Below are positions 44,694 through 53,326 of a DNA stretch of 64,000 bases, one piece after another. The notes under the pieces were generated by a model. That model had not been told where the DNA came from. It ran no database searches and worked only from the letters and a program-made list of their open reading frames with translations. A program made the position numbers and the translations under genes. This stretch comes from Planctomycetota bacterium. Lineage in GTDB: Bacteria; Planctomycetota; OFTM77. Where the stretch lies: assembly GCA_029260795.1 (NCBI GenBank), contig JAJDCO010000135.1, forward strand, positions 124,001 through 188,000, given 5' to 3'. The first letter of the stretch is position 1. Every line of letters begins with the position of its first letter.

Positions 44694-46526
44694 TCAACGG
44701 GTCTCGGGCTGCCTCGCCGGCGACCAGTATCCGGCCAAGAAGACCAGCGGCGCGTTCCAATTGATGGCCACCTCGTTCGAGTGATAGCTCTCGAATGTAT
44801 CCGCGTATCGCCGGGCCGGACGATCGGATCCAGTCTGAGAGAGATTGGGTCCGCCAACCACGAAGCCCGCCACCGGATCGTCTTGATCGTCGGTCTCGGA
44901 GGGATGGTGATGTGGGAACCGAGGAGGGTCCCAGCCGAAGCCCGTCACGAAGCTGCGACCGAGGCTGTTCGCTCCGAGCACATAGTGGAGCTGCCCGCGG
45001 GCGGCTTCGTCGGACTCGCACGCTCCCATCGCGTCGGCGACGACGAGTAGAACGCCGGCCGACAAGCTGATGGCGTTCGATCCCCAGATGTAGTCGCCGC
45101 CACCGAGCGCCGTCGGGTGACCCTTCTCGCGAATACCGGCGGCGACGGCTTCGGCGTAATGTCCGAATCCCGTGTGGATCTGAGTCGACCAGCCTCGCGG
45201 GTCGGCTTCGCTCTCACCGAACGGCTCGCCATCCTTCCCCGTAGGACCCGTCGTCCCTCCATCGAGCACGGGCTCTTCGCGTTCCAGGATCGCGATGAAC
45301 CCGGCCGGGGCCATCGAGGACCAGGTCATGGGACGCTCCACGATGCGCGGCCAGCGCTGAAAGCCTTCGCGCACACCGGCGACGAACCGGGGGTCGCCGG
45401 TCGTCGCCCAGAGCTCCGCCGCGGCCCAAAATCGCTCGTCGCGGTCGTTGCCGTCACCATACTCCCCGCCCTGGATCCGCACGTCGGGAGGGTTTCGGAA
45501 TCCACCTTCCGGAACCACCTCGGGGTGCGACTCCAGCCAATCCCAAGCTCGCAGAGCCGCGGTCTCGCAACGTCGCGCGAAGCCTGGATCCGCATGCCGG
45601 TAGGAACGTGCCGCCCTCGCCGTCAACCCCGCAAAGCCGGCCGTGGCAGCCGACGAGACAGCGAACAAGTATTGGCGCTCGTGATCCGCCTCGGGTGCGA
45701 CGACGGGAGTCCAGTCGATCTTGGCGAGCTTGTGGTGCACGCTTCCGTCGTCGCGCTGCATCTGGAGCAGCCAGCTCAGCTCGACCCGTGCTTCGTCCAG
45801 CACGTCGGGAACGCCGTTGCCGCTCTCCGGCAGGCCGACGGCGTCGCTGTCCCAACGAGCGGCGCTCGAATCGAACAAAGGGCTGGCCGTCAAGAGCAGG
45901 TGCCAAACGGCAAACACGGCAGGCGGCACGTAGCGATCGTAGTTGCCGGCATCGTGCCAGCCACCCGGAAGCGGTTGAAGGCTGGCCTCGTCACCGAGCA
46001 CCATCACGCGCGCCCGATGACAGGCCGGGTGGCTCCAACCGTCGATCTCGACCGCCTCACCACACCGCTGAAAGGTCAGCGCCCGGAGGGCTCCCTCGTA
46101 GAGCTCGGCATAGACGTCGTCCGCGATTCGAAAAGGCGAAGTCTCGCCGACTCCCTCCAGATCGAGGGTGAACTCTCCTGGAAGCTCGAAGGAGCTGAAG
46201 TCCAACCGGACGACGGCATCTCCAGTGGCGGCGTCCGTCTGGACTTTGGTGGGCACCTTGCCGGACCACACCTCTTCGCCGGTGGCGGCCTCTCGAATCA
46301 CGAATCGAGACGGCCACTCTTCGGGTGGTGTCTTCGGGACGATCCACGCCGCTCGTTTGGCGTCGTGCGACCGATAGCCAATCTGGTTCATTCGGACCGG
46401 CGGCGGGTCGAAGCTCGCTTGCGGGAGCAGCATGAAAGTCGCTGCGGCCGACGCGGCGATGACGAGCAGCCCGGCGACCTGAAGTGCGCGGGTGGTCTTG
46501 CGAACACGTCGTGTCGGTCTTCTCAT
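44694..46526 (-). CDS. Glycoside hydrolase family 9-like protein with CelD_N-type Ig-like domain and N-terminal TM/signal
   Basis: VRMNQIGYRSHDAKRAAWIVP (CelD_N); PLPGGWHDAGNYDRYVPPAVFAVWHLL; HYVLGANSLGRSFVTGFG; ESYHSNEVAINWNAPLVFLAGYW. Confidence 0.88.
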   Translation of the reverse strand: MRRPTRRVRKTTRALQVAGLLVIAASAAATFMLLPQASFDPPPVRMNQIGYRSHDAKRAAWIVPKTPPEEWPSRFVIREAATGEEVWSGKVPTKVQTDAATGDAVVRLDFSSFELPGEFTLDLEGVGETSPFRIADDVYAELYEGALRALTFQRCGEAVEIDGWSHPACHRARVMVLGDEASLQPLPGGWHDAGNYDRYVPPAVFAVWHLLLTASPLFDSSAARWDSDAVGLPESGNGVPDVLDEARVELSWLLQMQRDDGSVHHKLAKIDWTPVVAPEADHERQYLFAVSSAATAGFAGLTARAARSYRHADPGFARRCETAALRAWDWLESHPEVVPEGGFRNPPDVRIQGGEYGDGNDRDERFWAAAELWATTGDPRFVAGVREGFQRWPRIVERPMTWSSMAPAGFIAILEREEPVLDGGTTGPTGKDGEPFGESEADPRGWSTQIHTGFGHYAEAVAAGIREKGHPTALGGGDYIWGSNAISLSAGVLLVVADAMGACESDEAARGQLHYVLGANSLGRSFVTGFGWDPPRFPHHHPSETDDQDDPVAGFVVGGPNLSQTGSDRPARRYADTFESYHSNEVAINWNAPLVFLAGYWSPARQPETR

Positions 46527-47755
46527 GTCGGCGCTCCCAGCGCGGAGATCGGCCGGCGGCACTCGGAAGCGGGTACCGCCGAAAGGGACTCGAAGAACTC
46601 TTCGGCGGCGTCGGCAGCCGCCTTCCATCCATAGCGTTCGAAGACTCGCGTCCGAGCGCGCTCGGCGCGTCGCCGAGCTTGCGCCGGGTCGCTCAACACC
46701 TCGAGCACGCGTCGCACCAGGGCGGCGTCGGTGCGCCCCTGCCAAAGGTGCTCTCCTGGTTGCAGGTCGAGCCCTTCGCTGGCGAGAGGAGTTGCCACGA
46801 TGGGCAGCCCGGCCGCACTGGCTTCCAGCAGCTTGAGACGGGTGCCACTTCCGCTTCGAAGCGGGCAGACGAACAAGGTGGAGGCCTCATAGAACGGGCG
46901 CACATCGGGGACGCTCGCGTGGACGGTCACACCGGGTCGCTCACCCAGCCGAAGGATCTCCGGAGGCGGAGTCGCTCCGACCAAGTCGAGGCAGGCATCC
47001 GGTCGGCGTTGCTGCACTCGGGGTAGGATCCGCTCGGCGAGGCGGATCGCGGCATCGCGATTGGGCAGGTAGTCCAGTGATCCCACGAACAGGAGTCGAG
47101 CACCCGGTCGCTCGGGGATGCGGTCGGCAGACCAGGCCGTGGGGTCGATGCCGTTGGGAACGATCCGACAGGGTCGGTCCGGGACCAGCTCGGCGATCTG
47201 GATTCGATCGGCATCCGAGGTCGCGAGAATGCCATCGACGCCCTGGAGGAGACGACGCTCGTCCTCACGGAATCGAGCCGCCTCTCGCTTCGCGAGGCCT
47301 CTTTGCCACGGTGGCCGACAGGCTGCCGAGCGCTCGAGGAGCACGCTCTCGACGTTGTGGGCATCGAGGACGACCCGAGGAGCCAAGTGTGCCACCCGGT
47401 GGTAGAGCATCTGGGCGAACTCGACGATCACGAGGTGGTAGCGATCCGTCGGAAGCCGGTCGAGGGTGGTCTGGATCTCCGAGGAGAAGTGGCGGAGGTA
47501 CTGGAGGCTTCGCCGTCCGAAGACGGCTCGCAGCCGCTGCCAGGTGCGCGACGGCGTCGCCGTCCGGACGAGATGCAGCTCTCGGACGAGGTCCGACAAT
47601 CCGGCCCGCACCTCGCTCTCCGGCTCTCCCAGGGGACGAGCGACCAGGTCGATCTGATGTCGCTCCGACCAATGCCGCAGCAGATGATAGGTCCGTTGCG
47701 CGCCACCGTACTTCGGTGGAAACGGCACCAAGGGGCTCAGGACGAGGATCCTCAC
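46523..47755 (-). CDS. Glycosyltransferase family 4-like protein
   Basis: VRILVLSPLVPFPPKYGGAQRTYHLLRHW; RIVPNGIDPTAW; LLFVGSLDYLPNRDAA; PLRSGSGTRLKLLEASAAGLPIVATPLASEGL. ORF opens further upstream; GTG at 47755 overlaps the upstream stop. Confidence 0.9.
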   Translation of the reverse strand: MRILVLSPLVPFPPKYGGAQRTYHLLRHWSERHQIDLVARPLGEPESEVRAGLSDLVRELHLVRTATPSRTWQRLRAVFGRRSLQYLRHFSSEIQTTLDRLPTDRYHLVIVEFAQMLYHRVAHLAPRVVLDAHNVESVLLERSAACRPPWQRGLAKREAARFREDERRLLQGVDGILATSDADRIQIAELVPDRPCRIVPNGIDPTAWSADRIPERPGARLLFVGSLDYLPNRDAAIRLAERILPRVQQRRPDACLDLVGATPPPEILRLGERPGVTVHASVPDVRPFYEASTLFVCPLRSGSGTRLKLLEASAAGLPIVATPLASEGLDLQPGEHLWQGRTDAALVRRVLEVLSDPAQARRRAERARTRVFERYGWKAAADAAEEFFESLSAVPASECRRPISALGAPT

Positions 47756-49257
47756 GGGCTCTCCTCCTCCTCCGGTGGGAGCGTCCGAGGCTTCGCCTCG
47801 GCGGCGAGAGCGACCGAGGCACCCACCAGGCCCAGGAGTGTGCCGTGAAAGACCATGTTCCGATAGAAGGTGAGCTGCAGGTCGTAGGTCGAGATGATCA
47901 TTTGAAGCAACAACGCCAGAGCGGCCGTGACGCTCAGCGCTCGCGCCAGAGGATCTCGAAGACGATTGCGGAGCATCATCGCCGCGACGACGTTGGCTCC
48001 GACGAACAGCCAGAAGAAGAAGAACCCGATCGTCCCGGACTTCGCCCAAAGCCAAAGAATCGCGTTGTGTGGGATGAATCGGTAGAGCGGGTAGTTGATG
48101 TTGGGCAGCGGGACCGCTTGGTAGAACTCATGCCCGAATCCGGTGCCCGTGACGAGGTTCGCGCGGATCGTGGTCTTGAGGTTGAAACGCTCCCGATCCC
48201 GAAAGTCGTTGGAGCTCTCTTCGTGAGAGCCCGGCCTGGGATCGAAGATGCTCCGCACCTGCCGCACCGGCATGGAGAGCGTCCCATACGGCTTGTTCCA
48301 AAACGCGAAGGCGTAGAGGGTCAGCAAGAGCGAGATCGGAATCGCGGCCCACAGCACGCGCTTCCGCATGGCGCGCGGTGCCAACACGACGAACAGCACC
48401 GCTCCGATGGCCAGCGCTCCGTAGGCGACGCGCCGCTGCGCCAGGAGGAAGGTCACGAACGTCACTGGCAGCGTGGCCGTGAGCAGCCAGCGAAGCCGCG
48501 GCGCAGCTCGGTAGGTCCAGAGAGCTCCCAAGAGCAGAAAGAGGCAGAGCAGGAAGAAGGCGCACTCGTGCGAGCTGATGGCCGAGACCGAATCGATGCG
48601 GCGGTCGATGGTGAAGAAGTAGCGGCTCACGCCCTGGAAGCCCTTCACGATCAGAGGCACGCAAAGGGCCCACGTCAGCCAAACGAGCTGTCGACGATGT
48701 CGGACGATCTGCGGCACCAAGAGCTGCAGGAGGATCAGGTAGCCGAAGGCTCGCACCTCCCAGAGAGCGACCTTGAAGTCACCGCCGCGGACCATGCCGA
48801 GCAGGAATGAGATCGCCAAGCTCAGGCCGAAGCAGAGTGTCGCAACCTGGGGCCAATGCCATCTCCAGGGACGACGCTCGATCCACACCACCCGTACCAG
48901 CGTGGCGCCGGTGAGCACCGTCAGCAAGAGCTCGAGTGGATTCGCCGGCAGGTAGAACGAGCTCAGGTTGTTGATGTTGAGATAGAGCGGGCTGGCCGCA
49001 GTGATCGACTCGATGCCGGCGATCGGATACTGCTCGAGCAGAAGAACGGCTGCGATCAAGGTGCCCAAGGCGGCGCAGGGTCTCCAGCAGGCGAGCGCGA
49101 AGAACACCAGTCCTGCGCTCGCGAGCCCCGTCAGCAGCAGGTCGCCTTGGAGAACGACGGCGAAGATCGCCGCTCCCGCAGCGACCAAGAGCGCCAAGCT
49201 CCCGGTCGAAGCGTGGCGATCCGCCAGCCACGGGTATTGGGTCGAGTCGATACGCAT
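47752..49257 (-). CDS. O-antigen ligase/polymerase-like (Wzy/WaaL) membrane protein
   Basis: Many TM helices; large loop with TTIRANLVTGTGFGHEFYQAVPLPNINYPLYRFIPHNAILWLWAKSGTIGF. Confidence 0.85.
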   Translation of the reverse strand: MRIDSTQYPWLADRHASTGSLALLVAAGAAIFAVVLQGDLLLTGLASAGLVFFALACWRPCAALGTLIAAVLLLEQYPIAGIESITAASPLYLNINNLSSFYLPANPLELLLTVLTGATLVRVVWIERRPWRWHWPQVATLCFGLSLAISFLLGMVRGGDFKVALWEVRAFGYLILLQLLVPQIVRHRRQLVWLTWALCVPLIVKGFQGVSRYFFTIDRRIDSVSAISSHECAFFLLCLFLLLGALWTYRAAPRLRWLLTATLPVTFVTFLLAQRRVAYGALAIGAVLFVVLAPRAMRKRVLWAAIPISLLLTLYAFAFWNKPYGTLSMPVRQVRSIFDPRPGSHEESSNDFRDRERFNLKTTIRANLVTGTGFGHEFYQAVPLPNINYPLYRFIPHNAILWLWAKSGTIGFFFFWLFVGANVVAAMMLRNRLRDPLARALSVTAALALLLQMIISTYDLQLTFYRNMVFHGTLLGLVGASVALAAEAKPRTLPPEEEESP

Positions 49258-49284
49258 CGCGACGCTCCGCCAGAGCCTCTCGGC

Positions 49285-49523
49285 TCAGTCCCCCAGCTCC
49301 ACAGGTCCCACGTAGAGACGAACGATCTCGACGCCGACCACGAGCATCGTCACCAGGACCAAGGCGCCCCAGCGTCGCCGCGGCTCGCGCGGCCCCCACA
49401 AGCCAACGATCAGGAATCCCACGAAGAACGAGAGGATCATCGACACGGGGTCATTCCCTTCGCCGCTCGAAGCGGCCGCGCACGACGAGGGTGTCGTCGA
49501 CCACTCGCCGTCAAGCGGCACCC
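49285..49523 (-). CDS. Small two-helix membrane protein (possibly VanZ-like remnant)
   Basis: SMILSFFVGFLIVGLWGPREPRRRWGALVLVTMLVVGVEIVRLYVGPVELGD; start uncertain, ORF opens to 49632. Confidence 0.4.
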
Positions 49524-49574
49524 CGGGCGAAGCCGCACCAGCACTCGTAGCTTGTCGTCTTTCATGGCCGCCTC

Positions 49575-50567
49575 TCAGACGTGACGTCGAACCCAGCGCG
49601 GGAGCGCCTGCATCTCGTCGTTGAGCACGCATCCCATCAGCGGAGCTCCCGACCAGGTCTCGACCGCTTCACGGACATCGCGACGTCGGGTCGAACCCGC
49701 ACGGCATATCAGCAGCGTCCCGTCGAGGTACGGCGCCACCAGCTCGGCATCGGCAAAGGGCAAGATCGGCGGCAAGTCGACGATCATGAAGTCGAAGCGA
49801 CGTTGGCACTCGCTGAAGTAGCTCGGCAAGTTTTGAAGCTCGCGTCCGCTCACGACACCGTTCCGAACACCCCCCGAGAGATGCACGGTCAGGTTCGGTA
49901 GCTCGGTTTGCACCGTGAGCTCGTCGAGACCCGTCTCGCCGGTGAGGTAGCTCCGCACCGACGGGTACAGCTCCGGGAGATCCGGTCGACCGAGCTCGAG
50001 CGTGACCTCGGACTCGAGGCCCTCGGCGACCTCCGACTCGGTCGCTCTCCGGTGATCGGCGCGTTCGATCATCGCGCCCACGGCACTCGTCTCGACTCCC
50101 CCGGCTTCGTGAAACAAGAGCTCTCGCAGACCGATCGGATCTTCCGGCGAGAAGCTGGCGCGCAGGCAAGGAGAGCGCCAGTTCAGCTCCGCCAGAAGGA
50201 CTTGTCTTCCGGGATGCTGGTAGGCGAGGGTGGCCGCGAGGTTGCTCGCGGTCATCGTCGCGCCTCCCTGGGGCTCGGGGCTGGCGATGCCGATCGCTCG
50301 TCGCTCACCGGCTCGCATTCCGGAGCTGACGTGCCCGGCCAGACGCCGGAACTGCTCGAGCGAAGCGGCGACGACTCGCTCGTCTTCGCAAGCCATCTGT
50401 CGGTCGGCGAAGCCATGCAAGGCGAGGAGGTTGAGATCCCGGCGTCGGTACGCGCCCCGCGTGCTCCGTCCGACCAGCCCGCCGATCAGTCCGCGGACTC
50501 GCGTACGCCAGCCCCTTGGCCTCTCGAGGAGTGTGGCTGTTTCGGTGTCGTGTCCCAGAGTCGTCAT
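49575..50567 (-). CDS. CpsD/BY-kinase-family-like protein with degenerate P-loop
   Basis: IGIASPEPQGGATMTASNLAATLAYQHPGRQVLLAELNWRSPCL ... FDFMIVDLPPILPFADAELVAPYLDGTLLICRAGSTRRRDV; adjacent to Wzz-like gene. Confidence 0.8.
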   Translation of the reverse strand: MTTLGHDTETATLLERPRGWRTRVRGLIGGLVGRSTRGAYRRRDLNLLALHGFADRQMACEDERVVAASLEQFRRLAGHVSSGMRAGERRAIGIASPEPQGGATMTASNLAATLAYQHPGRQVLLAELNWRSPCLRASFSPEDPIGLRELLFHEAGGVETSAVGAMIERADHRRATESEVAEGLESEVTLELGRPDLPELYPSVRSYLTGETGLDELTVQTELPNLTVHLSGGVRNGVVSGRELQNLPSYFSECQRRFDFMIVDLPPILPFADAELVAPYLDGTLLICRAGSTRRRDVREAVETWSGAPLMGCVLNDEMQALPRWVRRHV

Positions 50568-50570
50568 CGA

Positions 50571-52082
50571 TCAACCTCTTGGCTGAATGCGGGGAATGCG
50601 AGTCAGGACCGGAAGTGTCCCCTGGAGCGAGTCGTCGAGGTCACGACGCTTGCGGAGGAACGGATCCGTCAGCTCGGCGAAGAAGGCCCAGAGCAGTCCG
50701 AGGATCAAGCCACCCAAGCCACCGGCGATCGCGATCCGAGAGCGGCTGGGCTTGTAGTGGCGAGTCGGCACGCGGGCCGGCTCGAGGATGCGGTACTTGT
50801 TGCGCTCCTGCGCCAGGTCGATCTCGAACTGCTCGACCGCGCTGGCATGCTGCGAGACGAGCTTGTCGCGTTGATTGGCAGCCATATCGCTCAAGTTACG
50901 CAGGCGCTCGGACTGCGCCGTTACCTGAGCGAATCGCCCAGCTTCCTCCCGCAGCGGCTGCAGGCTCTGCTCGAGCCCGGTCGCTTGCAGCTCGAGCTCA
51001 TCTCGCCTCAACAAGAGGTCCAGGAGCTTGGCCTGAAGATCGGTGTACGACTGATTCAAGCGATAGACCCGCTGACGCGTGATATACGGGCTCGTGCTCC
51101 GGTCTTCGGGTCCGGGGCGCGCCGAGTACTCCGCCCGAATCTCTGCGTCGAGATCGGCGATCTGGCCCTGGAGTCGAATCACGTCCGGGTGCTTGAAGTT
51201 GACTCTTCTCAGGAGCTTGGTGAGCTCGGTCTGTAGCGCGTACATCTCGTCGACCTTCGGGTGACGATTCTGATCGAGGCGCTCCTGATCGAGAATCATC
51301 TCATCGGTCTCGTCGAGCAGGGCTCCGAGCATTCGTCGATGCTCGGGAACCAGCTCGAGCTGGATCCGCGTGTCCTGGAGCTCGCGCTCGAGGCGCTGTA
51401 GACGCTCGATCACCGCGCCCTGATTCGGCGGCAGGGATCCGAGGTTCTCCTTCTCGAACTGCTCGAGATGCCCTCGCTCCAGCTCCGCTTGTGCTCGTTG
51501 TCCTCCGACCCGCTCCGCAAGGTGCTTGACGGCCTCGTCAGCATCGCGGATCTGATCGTCTACCATCTGATCCACGAAACGAGCCGACAAGGTCTCGGTG
51601 ACGTTACGAGCCCGCACGGGATCGGGGTCGGTGTAGGCGAGCAGGAAGCTGTCTCCCCCGCCCGCCCAGGTCTCCAGGCGGCCACCGATCTCCGCCGCCA
51701 GCTCGTCTTGCTGCGCCGGATCTTCAGGGAGGAAGCCCAGCTCACCCGCGGTTCCCAGGAGGGACTTGCGACTTCGGATGATCTTGTCGAACTGCTTCAA
51801 GCGCTCATCGGTGGCGAGCGCCGCGGCCGTGGGAGGACCGACGAGCGGGTTCAGCACCGTGTCTCTTTGAACGAGGAGGCGAGTCTCCGACCGATACTGC
51901 TTCGGCAGCAGTCCCGCGAAGATCGCCGCCAGCAGCGGGGCGCAGATGGCCGGAATGGCAATGAGCTTCCAACGTCGCCGCAACGCGACCAACAAGTCGT
52001 GAAGCTCGAAGCGACTCGCCTCTTCGATCTCCTCCGCCAAGGGCGTCAGGACCGGCTGCGGTCGTTTCAGTGCCGCGCTCAT
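50571..52082 (-). CDS. Wzz/GNVR polysaccharide chain-length/co-polymerase protein
   Basis: LHDLLVALRRRWKLIAIPAICAPLLAAIFAGLLPKQYRSETRLLVQ; coiled-coil; C-terminal RVPTRHYKPSRSRIAIAGGLGGLILGLLWAFFAELTD. Confidence 0.9.
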   Translation of the reverse strand: MSAALKRPQPVLTPLAEEIEEASRFELHDLLVALRRRWKLIAIPAICAPLLAAIFAGLLPKQYRSETRLLVQRDTVLNPLVGPPTAAALATDERLKQFDKIIRSRKSLLGTAGELGFLPEDPAQQDELAAEIGGRLETWAGGGDSFLLAYTDPDPVRARNVTETLSARFVDQMVDDQIRDADEAVKHLAERVGGQRAQAELERGHLEQFEKENLGSLPPNQGAVIERLQRLERELQDTRIQLELVPEHRRMLGALLDETDEMILDQERLDQNRHPKVDEMYALQTELTKLLRRVNFKHPDVIRLQGQIADLDAEIRAEYSARPGPEDRSTSPYITRQRVYRLNQSYTDLQAKLLDLLLRRDELELQATGLEQSLQPLREEAGRFAQVTAQSERLRNLSDMAANQRDKLVSQHASAVEQFEIDLAQERNKYRILEPARVPTRHYKPSRSRIAIAGGLGGLILGLLWAFFAELTDPFLRKRRDLDDSLQGTLPVLTRIPRIQPRG

Positions 52083-53326
52083 CGTCCCCGCTCCTCATTC
52101 CCATGGCCCCTCTCGAGCGGCTCGCCTGCCACTCCCTCGCGCGGTGCTCCGTACGGGAGCGCGGGATCACTGCCAGGGTAGGGCGTGAATGCGATTCCGT
52201 TGCTCAGCCAGAGCTGGGGAGCTTCCGACCAAGACGAGGCCGCCAGATCGGACACGCCGTCACCGTCGATGTCTTGGATGACCAAGTCGTAGTAGATCGC
52301 GGCTCCCCCTTGAGGATTGGCTCCTTCCCAGGGACGGAAGTCGCCGCTTCCGTCACCGATCCAGACGTGGACGCCCGGTTGATCGGCATAGAGCGAGCTG
52401 GTGACCAGGTCGATCGAGCCATCTCCCGCGAGCTGCCCTGCCGCCACTCGCCAGAAACGGCCCTCGTCGGTGAGGCAAATCTCCTCCCAGCGCCCGTCCT
52501 CGTCGCGGTCGTAGTAGACGAGCCCGTCGGCGGCGCGGGCGACGGCCACCTCCATCTCACCATCCCCGTCCAGGTCGGCGGCGCAGACTCCGTGGGTCGG
52601 AACGCGCCCGAGACGAACGGCCGGATGCCAACCCCCGCGTCGATCACTGAGCCAAAGGTAGGCGCCACCCTGGAGGCTGCTGGCCGCTCCGATCAGATCG
52701 AGCGCTCCGTCACCATCGACGTCGACGACTTCGACATCGGTGAACGACTCGGTCGAACGGGGACCGCGCGGCATGGACCAGGTGAGAGGCTCGAGGGCGT
52801 AGCACACGAGCACACCTTGAGAGTCGAGCGGCGAGTGATCGGCGAGAACGATGTCGATCCAACCGTTACCATCGACGTCCGCCAGGCAGACGTCTTCGAA
52901 CTCTCCGTGAAGGGCGAGCTCCCCTTGGCGTTCGAAGTTGCCTTCGCCATCACCCGTCCAGATCTCGACCGCCCGCTCGGTGGTCACCACGAGGTCCAGA
53001 TCTCGATCGCGATCGAGATCTGCCACCGCGACACTTCGAGTCGGTCGGTGAGCCTTGAGCTCACGGGAGTGCCAACGGCCGGCACTTCCGAAGAACAAGA
53101 CGATGGCATCGTTCTCGGGCTCCGTCGTGACGATGTCGACGAAGCCATCTCGATCGAGATCGACGACCGCCAAGCCCTGGTATCGACCCTGCCGTGTCGG
53201 GCCTCGCTCCTCTCGCCACCACGCGCCGTCGAGACTCCGACAGCCGTTGAGACCCGGCAGGAGGATCAGCGCGCCGAGGCCGACGATCGCGAGCCGCGAC
53301 CAGAGACTTCCGATAACTCGCACCAT
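52079..53326 (-). CDS. FG-GAP/VCBS-repeat lipoprotein
   Basis: Lipobox-like LILLPGLNGC; Asp-rich repeats DLDRDGFVDIVTT, DLDRDRDLDLVVT, DVDGNGWIDIVLADH, DVDGDGALDLIGA, DIDGDGVSDLAAS. Confidence 0.88.
   Translation of the reverse strand: MVRVIGSLWSRLAIVGLGALILLPGLNGCRSLDGAWWREERGPTRQGRYQGLAVVDLDRDGFVDIVTTEPENDAIVLFFGSAGRWHSRELKAHRPTRSVAVADLDRDRDLDLVVTTERAVEIWTGDGEGNFERQGELALHGEFEDVCLADVDGNGWIDIVLADHSPLDSQGVLVCYALEPLTWSMPRGPRSTESFTDVEVVDVDGDGALDLIGAASSLQGGAYLWLSDRRGGWHPAVRLGRVPTHGVCAADLDGDGEMEVAVARAADGLVYYDRDEDGRWEEICLTDEGRFWRVAAGQLAGDGSIDLVTSSLYADQPGVHVWIGDGSGDFRPWEGANPQGGAAIYYDLVIQDIDGDGVSDLAASSWSEAPQLWLSNGIAFTPYPGSDPALPYGAPREGVAGEPLERGHGNEERGR

Noticed and set aside
45117-46634. 505-aa plus-strand ORF opposite the GH9-like gene
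   Set aside because: Antisense shadow ORF; GH9 motifs support the minus strand.
47077-48810. 577-aa plus-strand ORF across GT4 and Wzy-like genes
   Set aside because: Spans two coupled minus-strand genes with strong motifs; translation is low-complexity.
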